The position numbers and the translations under genes are program-made. A stretch of 64,000 bases of DNA from Vanrija pseudolonga (Eukaryota; Basidiomycota; Tremellomycetes; Trichosporonales; Trichosporonaceae): contig NC_085855.1 in the NCBI RefSeq assembly GCF_020906515.1, positions 806,001 through 870,000 on the forward strand, read 5' to 3'. This document shows positions 1 through 11,278 of this stretch, one piece after another. Each line of letters begins with the position of its first letter. Within the stretch, counting starts at the first letter, position 1. The notes under the pieces were generated by a model. The model had not been told where the DNA came from. It saw only the letters and a program-made list of their open reading frames with translations, and searched no databases.

Positions 1-877
1 TGCCGTGCGACGCCTTGACCCAGCGGGCGATGTGGGCGTCGATGTCGGGGACGTGCGAGTACTCGTCCTTCTCGGAATACAGCGCGAGGGCCGGCGCGCT
101 GAGCTTGCCAAAGCTCTGGTCGAGGGGGTGGACGTGGATTCCGTCCGCCGTGTCGGGAATGTCGGAGGAGAAGTAGTCGTCGTCGCCTCGCGGGGACAGC
201 AAGCTGACGGCACGGTACGCCGTCAGCCGCAGCCCGTGGGCGTCAAACGCATAGTCGAGCACCGTGTCACCCTTGCCCTCGGCGAGCAGCTTCTCGGCGA
301 GCGGCAGCTGGTCGAACCACGGCTTGGTGTCGTCCTGCAGGATGAAGTGCTCCCGGTCCGATACGGGCGCCTGCATGATGCCCCCGTCGGCGTCGGCGCG
401 CCGCGTGAGGTAGTGCAGCACGTCCTGGCTGCCGGTGCTGTGGCCCATCACCACCACGGTCTTCGCGCCCTGCTTGCGCAGGTGGGTCACGAGCGCGCCG
501 AGCTCCGCGACGTCGACGTCGAGCGAGGAGCGGCCAAAGTTTTCGTACGCCGACGACCAGTGGGTCTGGACGCTGAGCACGAGCGAGCGTCAGCGAGCGA
601 GCGCGAGGGAGGGTTAACAGGGGCACAGGTGACAGCCCCAGCCGCCCACACAGACTCACAGCTTCCACCCAATCTTCTCGAGCTCAGCGCTAAGCTTGGG
701 CGTGTACGGCACCCCGCCAAGCCCGTTCGACAGCCCGCCGATAAACACGACCGCCTTGGGCGAGTCGAGCGCGCCGGAGACAAAGTACGGGTAGGTGCGG
801 TACGGCGAGTCCTGGGCGGCGTAGAAGCCCAGCTGGCCCGCGAGGAGGGTGTTGGTCGGCGGCGCGGGGGTTGCCAT
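1..877 (-). CDS. DUF1749 (UPF0613) alpha/beta hydrolase, 3' end cut by window edge
   Basis: Exons read 877-660 and 572 to beyond base 1; the 659-573 intron has a GTGAGT donor and CAG acceptor and gives a continuous frame. The N-terminus holds the family block around VFIGGLSNGLGGVPY, and the second exon has the nucleophile elbow VVVMGHSTGSQD, with Ser as probable catalytic residue. Later segments (FILQDDTKPWFDQLP; ALYSEKDEYSH) match the DUF1749/UPF0613 pattern, a fungal and plant family in which some members are annotated as siderophore esterases. The Met at 877 is chosen because the homologous N-terminus begins there. The C-terminal catalytic His region lies off the window. Substrate is unknown. 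Confidence 0.75.
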
Positions 878-1328
878 GGTCGTCGTGTCGTGGGTTGCGG
901 AATGGGGTGTCGAGACGTACAATACGTCGAGAGGTGAGTGAGTGAGTGGGTGACTCGAGTTGGGCGCCGTTCGTGGTGGACGGAGCGGCGACTGATGTCG
1001 TGAGGAGGTGTGACGCCATCGAGCGGATACCGGGCCGACATCACGTGCGCGTGGACGGAGTCGTGAGACTACATGCAGACCATGATACTGCAACGACTGC
1101 CCGCCTCACACGTATGCATTGCTCTGTGAGGTCTGTGTATAGCTGATCGTGCCGAGGCCGCCGCGGCGTGTGTCCCTCCGCAGCTCCGTCGCCGCCGCCC
1201 GACCCAGCCACAGTGGCACCGACACCCTCGCGCATCTCGCCAGGCGTGTCGCCATCGATCGACCGGCGTCTTCACCTCCTCCTCACCTGTACCCCCCTCC
1301 TCGTCTGTCCTCCTCCCACTCCACTACA
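878..1328. promoter_or_regulatory. Divergent intergenic region
   Basis: This 451-bp stretch separates two divergent hydrolase genes and must hold both promoters. It has pyrimidine-rich leader sequence just before the + strand start at 1329. I saw no clear TATA box or other gene. Confidence 0.4.
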
Positions 1329-1976
1329 ATGGCGACCTCCGACCTCCTCCTCTGGCCGTCAGACACAGAAGCAAGAGTCCACGTCCACCACCCTGTCTCC
1401 GCGCCACGGGCAGCGCTCGTCATCTTCCGCGGGGGAGGGTACGCGACCGCGCGCGGGTCGGGCGGGGACGCCGTGCCGTGGGCGACGGGCGCCGGCTTCG
1501 TCGCGGTACAGGTCGACTATGGCGCCGTCGAGCGCGGCACCCACTTCCCGCGTAACGTGCAGGACGGCGCGCGTGCCGTGCGGCTGGCGCGCTCGCTCGC
1601 CCCCTCGTGGGGCGTAGACAAAGTCTACGTCCTTGGCTTTTCGGCCGGCGCGCACCTCGCCTCGCTGCTCGCTACGGGCGCCAACTTCCCCGCTGCGGTC
1701 GACGACGACCTCGCACACCTCGCTTCGCGGCCCGACGCCGTCACGCTGTCGTACGGCGTGCTCTCCTTCGTGGACGGGTACAGCGCCGGCAGCTACGCCG
1801 GATCAGTGGACAACTTCTTCGGCAGGGCGGTGTCCGAGGCCGAGCGGCGCGAGTACTCCCCCGAGCTGCTGGTCACGGCCGCCACCCCGCCAGTCTGGGT
1901 GCGAACGGCGTGTAGGACCAGCAGTTGGCGATCTTGTGCTCGACGCAGCCCTCACAACGGAGACCGTGTACGATAA
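1329..1976 (+). CDS. Alpha/beta hydrolase (acetylesterase-like), C-terminally truncated
   Basis: An intronless 215-residue frame begins MATSDLLLWPSDTEARV. It shows the oxyanion-type motif VIFRGGGYA and a nucleophile elbow GFSAGAHLASLLA near residue 105, typical of BD-FAE/acetylxylan-esterase-like hydrolases. Homology-like sequence stops at about residue 190 (TAATPPVW). The expected strand carrying the catalytic Asp and the final His block is absent and is replaced by a short Arg/Ser-rich tail, which is antisense to the next gene. Family members normally run 250-300 residues. The gene is therefore probably a truncated, non-catalytic remnant or sits at a rearrangement junction near base 1900. 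It converges on, and overlaps, the - strand gene ending at 1873. Confidence 0.6.
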   Translation: MATSDLLLWPSDTEARVHVHHPVSAPRAALVIFRGGGYATARGSGGDAVPWATGAGFVAVQVDYGAVERGTHFPRNVQDGARAVRLARSLAPSWGVDKVYVLGFSAGAHLASLLATGANFPAAVDDDLAHLASRPDAVTLSYGVLSFVDGYSAGSYAGSVDNFFGRAVSEAERREYSPELLVTAATPPVWVRTACRTSSWRSCARRSPHNGDRVR

Positions 1977-2566
1977 CGTTCGCCGGGTCGAGGTCGCGTG
2001 CAATCTCATAACAGAAGCGATAGATACGCTCCTTGGGGTGGCATGGCTGCCCGAAGACGAAGAGCGCGGGGAAGCCCGCCGTCATGGGCACCTCGTCCAC
2101 CCTCCAGCCCTTGAGCAGCGCAAGCACGACGCACGCCGCCACCTGGTTGGCGGTGAGCGGCGCCCTGTGCGCCCGCGCGGGCGACACCTTGTGCCAGATG
2201 TGCGAGCGCGCGGCCTGGAGGCGGAACTTGGAGTGGCCGTCGGCGCGGATGCCGTCGGGAGGAAGGGTGAGGAGGTCCTCAAACACCTGGGGGTCAGCGT
2301 GACGTCGTCGCGGCATGTACGGCACTCACCACCTCGCCGGCCACGTTGGCACCATACGCCTCCTTGAGGTCTGCGAGCCGCTGGAGAAGGGGCAGCACGT
2401 CGATGCCCTCGATACGGTGCCACGGGACCTCGCCGTCGAGGAAGCGCGCGAGGTCGCCAGTGATGGTGAAGCGCGTGCCGTTGGCCACCTGCCACTGCAG
2501 GTGCGGGCGGCGGCCGTCGTCGGCGTCGCCGATGGGCTGGGTGACTGTCACGCGGCGGGCGGCCAT
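1873..2566 (-). CDS. Unknown protein, two exons
   Basis: Exons 2566-2330 and 2286-1873 are joined by a 43-nt intron with GTGAGT donor, CTGAC branch site and CAG acceptor, giving 216 residues that start MAARRVTVTQ. I do not recognise the family. The protein has no signal peptide or membrane helix; it has a hydrophobic stretch around VAACVVLALLKGW and a Cys-containing segment (RCEGCVEHKIANC) near the end that could bind metal. The last roughly 10 residues are antisense to the hydrolase homology region, so the natural stop may have been lost. Its 3' end overlaps the truncated hydrolase by about 104 bp. Confidence 0.5.
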
Positions 2567-3218
2567 GGTGGTGCGAGTTGGGATGAGCTGACGGGAGAGA
2601 GACGCGGCTCGAAAAAGGACAGTGAGCAATGGGCAATGATAGGGGAGACGGCGAGGAAGACGGGGTTTAAATGGACAGGGGGGCTGCCGGCCAGCGACAG
2701 TCACCCAGCCCAGCCGTCTTCCTCATCTTCCTCGCCTTCCTTTGCGTGACGCGACTGGTCTACCACGACACACCCTTTGGCCCCCGACACGCCCAGTACA
2801 CGCTGCACGCGAGCACTTACTGCTGCTCGTCGTGTGGCCAAGTGCACTCCTCATGCTCCTCATGGCAATCCCACCGGTGCCACTTGCTTGATTCGGCTCG
2901 ACGCGGCTCAATGCGGCAACGTCGATCAGTTACGGCCCGTGTGTCGTGTCGTGTGCGCGGCGTGCTGGCCCCCTGGCCGGCCTGGTCGGCGGTGCGTGTC
3001 CCCGCCGTATGTGTGTGTGTGCAGCCTGCAGTGTGCGGCGTGCAGCGTGCCAGGTCAGTCGCCCAAGAGGCTTAAAGGACCCCGTCAACGCAAAGGAACG
3101 GTCAGCTCGTCAGTGAGCCCCGCCCTGCCCCACCCCACCCCACCCAACATGTCTAACCGATGCAGGAATAATGTACAGATTGCCAAGAAACAAATGCAGT
3201 GAGCCCACCCGCCCACGC
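2567..3218. other. Intergenic region, no gene seen
   Basis: These 652 bp hold the promoter of the - strand gene starting at 2566 and the 3' flank of NOP53. A CCCCACCC-rich run lies at 3125-3150. No conserved frame or RNA gene is visible. Confidence 0.4.
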
Positions 3219-4626
3219 CTACTCAAACTTCTTCCACGCGTGCTTCTCGTACTCCTTTGTACGGCCAGCGCGGCGCTTGGGAAGCTGGGGCACACGGGGC
3301 TCGAGGAGCGCGCGGCGCTGCAGGGACAGGAAGCGGTCCTTGAAGAGGTTGCCCTCGGGCTTGACCTGGCGGAGCGACTCGGCGAGGTCCTCGCCAAGCT
3401 GGACAGTGACGGCGCCCTTGGCGACGCGGTGCTTGCCAATCTTCTCGCCGCCCGTGAAGCCGAGACGCTCGCGCTGCGCCTTGGCGGCCTCGCGGGCCTG
3501 GCGCACGTCCTCGGCCGCCTGGCGGCGCTCCGCGGCGCTCTTGCTGAACGTCTTGGCGGCGGCCGTCTCGCGCTCGAGCTTCTTGCGGATCTTCTCGTCC
3601 TTGAGCGCCTGGGCAGCGACCTTGGCGCGCAAAGCCTTGTTGCGCTGCGCCTGCGTCTTGCGCTTCGTAGGTTTCTTGGGCGCCGGAGCGTCCGAGTCGG
3701 ACGCGTCGGACTCCTCCTCCTCGTCGACCTCGCCGCGGCCGACCCTCATGCCGTCGACAAAGTCGTCCGTGTTGATACGCTCCGTGGCGCGGCGCGAGTC
3801 GACGACCTGGCCGAGGACGGCAACCTCCTCCTCGGCCTTCTTCTCGACCTGGATGCGCGAGAGCTCCTCCTCGACCGCCTCGCCAATGAGCGCGGCGTGC
3901 GCCTCGGCGGCAGGGTTGTACGAAGTGCCCGTAACTGGGACCTCGTCGGCGCGCTGGCTCGCGATGGCCTCGAGGCGGATAGCACGCTGCCTCGCGATCG
4001 TGATGGGCGCCTTGACCTTGGGCTTGAACATGCCCTCGGCGCCAAAGCCACCAGCTGGGGAAGGAGCAGCCGCTTTGGATGCCCAGGCGTCCGTAAGCTC
4101 CGAGGTGTCCGTCTTGCGCACGTCGGCGGAGGAAGCCGCGTCGATTGTCCTCCTCGCGATGCGACGCATACGGTTCTTCTCCTTGGCAGTGACGATCTTG
4201 GCCGGCGCAGCAGTTCGTGACGTCAATGATGGGACCGCAGAGCGCTCCTGCAGGACAGCGAGCGAGCGTAGTGGCTTCTTGGCCTTGACCTTGCGCGCGA
4301 CTGCAACCGTCAGATGTTGCACGCGACACCACCAACTCACCCTCGACGTCTCCCGTTGTGTCGATCGTGAACAGGTCATTGTTCTGTTTATTGGCGACCT
4401 TGCCGCCCGTGACACGCTCCTCGGCGCGAGCCTCCTCCAGAGCCTCCTCCTCGGCACGAAGGTCGACATTCTTGCGCCATGCCTTCTTGCCCTTGCGGCT
4501 CGACTGGCTCAGCTGGGCGGGTGCGCCGAGGTCGACAGCCTTGCCCTTGCCCTTGGCCTTTGCCGAGCCCGACGGGCGGTCGTAGGGCTTTGATGTCGTC
4601 GTGCTGCGCGAGCTGCTTGGGCGCAT
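3219..4626 (-). CDS. NOP53: Ribosome biogenesis protein Nop53 (GLTSCR2/PICT1 family)
   Basis: Exons 4626-4341 and 4300-3219 encode 455 residues. Family landmarks appear in order: GKKAWRKNVD near the N-terminus, LAVLQERSAVPSL, VPVTGTSYNPAAEAH in the middle, and LFKDRFLSLQRRALLEPR followed by a basic C-terminus. Nop53 is a nucleolar 60S assembly factor that docks the exosome-associated helicase Mtr4 for 7S pre-rRNA processing. A short acidic/serine patch (EEEESDASDSD) precedes a long charged helical region. The intron is 40 nt. The gene is divergent from mS29, with 244 bp between starts, so the two ribosome-related genes may share a promoter region. Confidence 0.88.
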
Positions 4627-4870
4627 TTTGTGTGAGTGTGATGGATGAGCGTCGAGCGTCGAGCACAAATATGCAGCTATAGATGCAGCGTCCTCGACGT
4701 GAGTGACCTCCACACGCACAATCTGAACTTTTAATATTTTGGCAGTGTTTCTTTTCCAATTTATCCGAAAAAGTACCACACCCCTGTCGGCTTGATCGGA
4801 ATCGACCTCCAACTGTCACTGAAAGTACTGAAAGATCACAAAAGTGTAGTTCAGACCATCGCACAACACC
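4627..4870. promoter_or_regulatory. Shared promoter region of NOP53 and mS29 genes
   Basis: The 244-bp divergent gap is AT-richer than its surroundings, with an A/T tract at 4728-4780. It is the only place for the promoters of these two ribosome-related genes. No specific factor site is claimed. Confidence 0.45.
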
Positions 4871-6364
4871 ATGTCCGGCCTCATCACCCAGCTCTCGCGG
4901 AGCTTGTTGTCGGGATCGTCGGCGTCGACGTCGCGCGCGCTCTCGACCTCGGCCGTCGCCGCCAAGGCTGCCGCGGGTGAGCAGCTCGCGCTTTTCTCCA
5001 ATCAAGAACAATCGCTAATGAAGCAGTCAAGCCGTCGACAGCGGCCAAGAAGCGCAACAACCCCTCGGCCAAGGCCCGTCAGGCCAATGCGGCCACCAAG
5101 GGTGGTGGACGCACCAAGGTGCGCAACGGCGTCGCGTCAGAGTGGTGTGGCAGCTAACAATCGCGCAGTCGACCGGCCTCGCGCTCAAGACGACGCTCGC
5201 TAGGGAGCCTGCCGACCTCACCGACCTTGTGCAGCTCTACCCAGTGAGCCGAGGCTTTGTTTCTACGCGGCGGACGCTGACACGTACACCCAGGAAAGCG
5301 TCATCCCTCTGAATGTCGGCAAGGCCAGCACCTTCCCTCGCAACACGTACGACCAGCTCAAGACGTTTGGTCTCCCTGTGCGCCTCGAGAAGGAGCTGGC
5401 TATCGGATCGCCCGCGTCGGTTGTGCGCCAGGCGACCCTTGACCTCGTCCAGATGCTGGAGAAGAGCAAGGGCGGCTCGTCAAAGAACGCGCGCTTCCTT
5501 CTCAACGGTGTCCGTGGATCGGGCAAGAGCACCCTCCTTGTCCAGGCCGTGTCTTACGCCCTCGAGTCGGGCTGGATTGTCCTCTACGTGCCACGAGCCG
5601 AGAAGTGGGTCGACTCGACGGCGCAGTTTTCGTACAACGCCGCCTCGCAGACTTTCCACCAGACCGAGACTTCGGCCGGCCTCCTGAGCAAGTTGCACTC
5701 TGTCAACCGCGACCGTCTCGCCACCATCACCCTGCCCGAGGCGCTCACGTTCAACGAGTACAAGTTTGCTGCTGGCTCCAAGCTCGACGAGCTCGTTTCT
5801 GCTGGTTCCAAGGAGGAGCTCATTGCCGTTCCTGTTCTGGAGAAGGTTCTCGAGATCCTTGGCAAGCAGACCCAGATCCCCATCCTCGTCGCCATCGACG
5901 ACGTGCAGACACTGTTCGGCACGACAAAGTACCGCACACCGACGTACGAGCCGATTGAGCCCTACTACCTCTCGGCTCCTCGTCTCTTCCTCGACTACCT
6001 CTCGGGCCGGAAATCGTTTGCCAACGGTGCGATTGTCACGGCGCCCTCGTACACCAAGACAACCATTCTCCCCTCGGTCAACTTCTACAAGGGCTTTGAC
6101 ATCCAGTCACGGACGCCCATCACCGAGTACACCAAGTTTGACGAGCACCACCTGGCACACGCCGAGTCTGGAATCAAGAAGGTCGAGATTCCGTTCGGTC
6201 TGAGCGGCGCCGAGGCTGTCGCCATGTTCGAGCTCTGGACCCGAAAGGGCTGGGTCTCGAATGGCGCCGACGACGTCTTTATGGGCGGATTCACGGCGGC
6301 GGCGGGCAACCCCCTCGAGCTCGCACGGGGGTGGACCGTCTCGCACCAGTCACACATTGCGTAG
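4871..6364 (+). CDS. RSM23: Mitochondrial small ribosomal subunit protein mS29 (DAP3/Rsm23)
   Basis: Exons are 4871-4976, 5027-5118, 5169-5243 and 5294-6364, giving 447 residues. The N-terminus (MSGLITQLSRSLL, rich in Ser/Arg/Ala) looks like a mitochondrial presequence. A P-loop GVRGSGKST sits near residue 160, and a Walker-B-like stretch ILVAIDDVQTLF follows, as in DAP3/mS29, the GTP-binding protein of the mitoribosomal small subunit head. The motif KTFGLPVRLEKEL before the P-loop is also typical. Three introns of about 50 nt cluster in the first 430 bp. The C-terminus (NPLELARGW) fits the family. Confidence 0.88.
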
Positions 6365-8242
6365 GGAGCATGAGCAGGGCGATAGCATAGATCAGCATGG
6401 AGATTTGCACTGGCATGGGGGTTCCGGGGAGGAGGGTGTAGGGAGATCGGGAGAGCGGCGGTCCGAGCGTATGGCAACGGAGCGCAAGCGGTGTTTGTCA
6501 GGCTCAGAGGCGGCATATAATCTTGTTGTTGGTGACTGCTCGTGCGAGTTGCTCGGTGCTGTTGCGTGGACGCCGTCACCATCAGCATGCAGGTGCAATG
6601 ATGAGCTCGAGAGAGTCGTCCATCTCATGTCAGTTCAGCCGACGGGGCTAGATCAGTCGGTTATGACTGTTAACCCGGCCTTGATTCCTTCCTTCCTCGG
6701 TATGACCGAGAGGACTGACCGCGAGACTGGACAAGTGAGCAAGTTGTCGTCACAGTGGCGAGCGGTGCGAGCTGGCTTCCTCTGAACGCGCTGCGGGGAA
6801 GCCTTGGCATGTGGAGTGGAGGATGTGGGGAAGACAACAATCAGAAGCAGCAGCAGCTGTGGTGGTATGAGGTCACGCGCCATCTCTTCAGCAGCGGCAG
6901 CCGTTTATCGGCACGCATGAGAACGGCCCACCCGACGGCCAACTCCGAGAGATAGCAGATCAGCAGAGTGAGATGGTGGGCGTGCACGACCTCCACCTCG
7001 CTGCGCTGATCCGACCGCGCTGCCGGTCGCATCATCGTCCGCGGCTAGCAGACGGAGGTCAGGAGAGCGGTGGATCGGTGGAAGTGTGTCGGGGCAAAAC
7101 AAGCAGCCAAGGGAGTCGCGGGTTCGGAACCTGCCCGCGGCATTGTGGGCGTGTGACCACTTGCTGGTGCCTCCACCTTTTGGATTCTTGGAAATTGACA
7201 GTGCGGAGCGCCGCACGTCTGTTGCCCGTTCCTAATTGGATTAGGCGGCGATAAGCTTTGTTGGGTGGCCTGGCTGTCGTCGATCTACTTGCAGCCTACG
7301 CAGGCAGGCATAGGAGCAGAGCAAGCCAGCGCAAGCCTCTCAGCCCCGCTTGAATACGTCACGAGCGTTTCGTGTCCCGACCTGTATGCTGGCTCTGGCT
7401 GCAGTGCTGATCACGGATGTCGCTGACCACCGGCCTCCGTCTCTGTCCATGGACGACGATTTTTTTTCCAACAATTCCTCTCGAGCCCAAGTTTAGTTTC
7501 CAACAATCCCCATCGACCTCCACCAGCGAGCGAACGACACTGCGCACATACACCGCACAGCGCGCGCGCACGATAATAGCTGGGTTATCCGGGCGCACAG
7601 GGCGATTGGGTGGCCAACTCCGGTGTGCTATCAACACCGGGGAATGCGTCGCGCGACCAGTTGCGAGGTGGTGGTGGTGTGTTCGAGAAGGATGGTGTTG
7701 ACGGCGTCGTTCTTGACAGCATGCATCGAACGCGCGGTGATTTCTCGCACTGTAGTTTGGCCGTAATGCATGTATCCACTGGCAGTACGGGTTGGGCCGA
7801 CGACGGCCGAGTGAGAGCTGGGTAGTGGTGCGTGCCCCGGCTATGTCACCTGCCATGTAACCCGGAAGGTGGAGGTGACTGGGCCAGGCGTGGCATCCAA
7901 GGCAAGGCTTTCTCCGGCAGTGGCCCATTCCGGAACTCCGCCATGTCCACCCAACCAGGTGGGACAATTCCGGCCGTGCGACGCTGCCATCCCAGCCTGG
8001 CTGACGCGCTAATGGACTACTGGCTGGGTACTGCCTGGCAATCAAACCCGGCTACAACGGCCACGCCGGCCACGCTTCCCCCCCTGCCTTCCCCTCCGGC
8101 CGTTCTCCCGCCAGCCAGTATGCGCCCCAACGACGCCCGACTGGCACTACATATACCAAGGCTGCTCTGGACACGACCCACCTTGACACCCCCGGTTCAC
8201 ACTTTTCCATCGCCTACTGCAAAGCGAACCACGCATACAACA
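6365..8242. other. 1.9-kb intergenic region upstream of malate synthase
   Basis: No frame with family resemblance or C-ending codon bias is present. The region holds the 3' flank of mS29 and an unusually long upstream region for malate synthase, a gene normally under carbon-source control. A TATA-like element (CATATA) lies at about 8148. Regulatory sites are not individually assigned. Confidence 0.4.
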
Positions 8243-10194
8243 ATGTCCCTCCCTGCCGGCCTCAACATCACCCTCCCCATCCCCAAGGGCGGTGAGACCA
8301 TCCTCACCCCCGACGCCCTCAAGTTCCTCACCATCCTCCACCGCACTTTCGACAAGCGCCGCCGCGAGCTTCTCGAGAACCGCAAGAAGGTCCAGGCCGA
8401 GCTTGACAAGGTGTGTAAGCCGCTCGGAAGCGTGCAGCAGGCAAGCTAGTGTTTGCTACCTGCCACGCCCCGGCCGCCACTCGCACGCCAATTCACACAC
8501 TGACCATCACCCCAGGGCAAGCCCCTCACCTTCCTGCCCGAGACCAAGGCCATCCGCGACGAGGTCTCATGGCACTGTGCTCCCCCCGGCCCCGGTCTCG
8601 AGGACCGCAGGTGAGTGAATCCGCGCGACGGCCACAACGAGGCGTAGTTCGTTCCGAGAGGCGTTGGTGGTGGTGTGCACTGGCCGGGCCAGGTGACCAC
8701 CACCACCCGCTCTGGTTCCGAAATGACGCATCTCGGCAAAAGTGGCTTTTGGCACCCGTTAGCGATGGAATTCGAGGCACTGACTTCCGATCCCCAGGGT
8801 TGAGATTACCGGTCCCACCGACCGCAAGATGGTGATCAACGCCCTCAACTCGGGTGCCAAGACGTTCATGGCCGACTTTGAGGACTCGAACTCGCCCACA
8901 TGGTCCAACATGGTCCTCGGCCAGGTCAACCTCCGCGACGCCAACCGCCGCGAGATTGACTTTGCCATCAACGGCAAGGAGTACAAGCTCGTCGAGAACC
9001 CCGCTGTCCTCCTCGTCCGCCCCCGTGGCTGGCACCTCGAGGAGACCCGTGTCATCATTGACGGCCTCCCCATCTCGGGCTCGCTCTTCGACTTTGGTCT
9101 CTACTTTTTCCACAACGCCGCCGAGCTCATCAAGCGCGGCTACGGCCCCTACTTCTACCTCCCCAAGATGGAGCACCACCTCGAGGCCCGTCTCTGGAAC
9201 GACGTCTTCCACCTCTCCACCTCGTACCTCCGCCTCCCCCAGGGCAAGATCCGCGCCACCGTCCTCATCGAGACCCTCCCCGCCTCGTACCAGATGGAGG
9301 AGATCCTCTTCGAGCTCAAGGAGCACTCGTCGGGCCTCAACTGTGGTCGCTGGGACTACATCTTCTCGTTCATCAAGCGCCAGCGTGCTTGGAAGTCGGC
9401 CGTCTTCCCCGACCGTACCGACGTCACCATGACCGTCCCCTTCATGGACGCCTACGTCCGCCTCCTCATCCAGACCTGCCACAAGCGCAAGGTCGCCGCC
9501 ATGGGCGGCATGTCGGCTCAGATCCCCATCAAGAACGACGCCGCCGCCAACGAGAAGGCCATGGCCAAGGTCCGCGCCGACAAGCTCCGCGAGGTCACCG
9601 CCGGCCACGACGGCACCTGGGTCGCCCACCCCGCCCTCGTCAAGATTGCCATGGACATCTTCAACGAGAACATGCTCGGCCCCAACCAGTACTACGTCCG
9701 TCGTGAGGACGTCCACGTCGCTCCCAAGCAGATCTCGGACCCCAAGGTCCCCGGTGCTATCACGGAGCACGGTGTCCGCGAGAACATCTCGGCCGCTCTC
9801 TCGTACTGTGCCGCCTGGATCTCTGGAAATGGCTGTGTCCCGATCAACTGGCTCATGGTGAGTGATACTCTCGCTTATCCAAGGACTGCGCTGACGCTAC
9901 GGGCAGGAAGATGCAGCGACCGCGGAGATCGCTCGTGTCCAGCTGTGGCAGTGGGTCAAGTACGGTGCCAAGACCAACACTGGCAAGACGATCACGGCGG
10001 CGTACCTCAAGCCCATCTTCGACGAGGAGGCCCGCGAGGTTGCCAAGATCCCCGGCGTCTCGGCCAAGAACGTCGAGATTGCGCGCAACTACATGGAGAG
10101 CCAGGTCAAGGCCCAGTGGCCTTCCGAGTTCCTCACGTCCGACCTCCAGGGACACCTCGAGGGCGGCGCTGTCGTGCCCAAGGCCGGCCTGTAA
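8243..10194 (+). CDS. MLS1: Malate synthase (glyoxylate cycle)
   Basis: Exons 8243-8410, 8516-8610, 8798-9857 and 9907-10194 give 536 residues, the usual length. The enzyme condenses glyoxylate and acetyl-CoA to malate. Recognisable blocks include [39 protein letters not shown] and [20 protein letters not shown], then [23 protein letters not shown] and [11 protein letters not shown]. The active-site Arg (VRPRGWH), the Glu in the LIETLPA strand and the Asp of GRWDY are all present. The C-terminus is KAGL, which lacks the basic residue at -2 of a standard SKL-type peroxisomal signal, so targeting is uncertain. Codon bias is extreme (almost all C-ending), implying high expression. Confidence 0.95.
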
Positions 10195-11278
10195 AAGAGC
10201 GAAACGACGTTAAAAGGCACCTCAGCAGTTGTGACTTGTATGTAATAGCGCCAATGCATTGTCTCGGTATTGTGAACGAGTGGGAGATCGAGGACGAACG
10301 CGAAAGAGGACAACGTTGAACGAGGACGACGATTTGAAGGAGCGCCACACTCGAGCTCAGTCTATTCTCACGTAATTACAGGCAGGCACTAATAACTAGT
10401 TTGAAACGGGATCAAAATGTCAACAAGAGGCGGAAGCAAAATAACACGTGTTGGTGGTGCCCCGCAATTGCCTTCTCAGCCAGGCCCACCCACGAAATGA
10501 TTGCAGGACGCAGCAAGCTCTTATCTTCCCCGTCTTATCTTCCTCGTCCTCTGCGGCATGCAGAATGTCCCCAGGCGCCATGGGGCACCCACTCACGATG
10601 GGGCAAGTACAGAGATCTACAGGAACAGCTGCGATCCTCCAGCGGGGCCACCAACTCGGCTTGGACGGACAGAGGAGCCGCCAACTGCCCGGAGTGTGTG
10701 CATGTGGGTGGTGTGTGCGCGCGACACACACAAGAGGAGACCGACCCTACCCCCCGGAACCCGTCGCCTGACCCCTCGGGACCGGATTCTTGCGGACTCG
10801 AACCGCCGACCTGTGCCGTGTGGAGCACAGGATTCGACACCCGCTTGGCTAGCGGGTGCGATGTTGAGAGGCGGGGTTCCTTCGATATAGGGGACCGCAC
10901 CTACCACACCCGCTGACATGACACTGAACGCACTCATTTCACCCCCTTACTGTTGGGCTGCTGGGACCACTCGTTCGCTCGCCCACCTCACCTTGGCGGC
11001 CGTCGTTTATCGGGTTTATAAATACCTACTCACTCGCAGGAAGCTCCCCGGTTTATTCTTGTGGCCTGTTGCCCACCGCACCATAAAAATAGAGGTCTCG
11101 GAGATCTGATGAGATTAACGTGCCGAGAGTCAGCTTCATTCTTATCTGATTTCAGTTGAAGAATGCTAAGAATGGACAGAATCTGGAGAAATCCTCGTAC
11201 CACGCCTCCTCGTGCCAAGAAACAACTTCGCATTTAACAATCTACCCATACTACTACTACTAAACTGCTTCTCTTCTC
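10195..11278. other. Intergenic region between malate synthase and MFS permease (3' ends face each other)
   Basis: The 1.1-kb stretch lies between convergent genes. It contains a tRNA-like segment near 10787-10862 (listed separately) and no convincing protein gene. A CTACTACTACT run lies just beyond the MFS stop codon. Confidence 0.4.
10787..10862 (-). other. tRNA-like segment with A-box- and B-box-like motifs
   Basis: On the minus strand TAGCCAAGCGGG resembles a Pol III A box and, 35 nt on, GGTTCGAGTCC matches the B box. Between them CCTGTG/CACAGG could form an anticodon-arm-like hairpin with a 10-nt loop. The 5' and 3' acceptor strands do not pair and no T-run terminator follows, so this is probably a decayed tRNA or a coincidence, not a working gene. 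Confidence 0.25.

Noticed and set aside
5-937. 310-codon open frame on + at the left end
   Set aside because: It is antisense to the DUF1749 gene; the minus strand has the catalytic motifs and splice sites.
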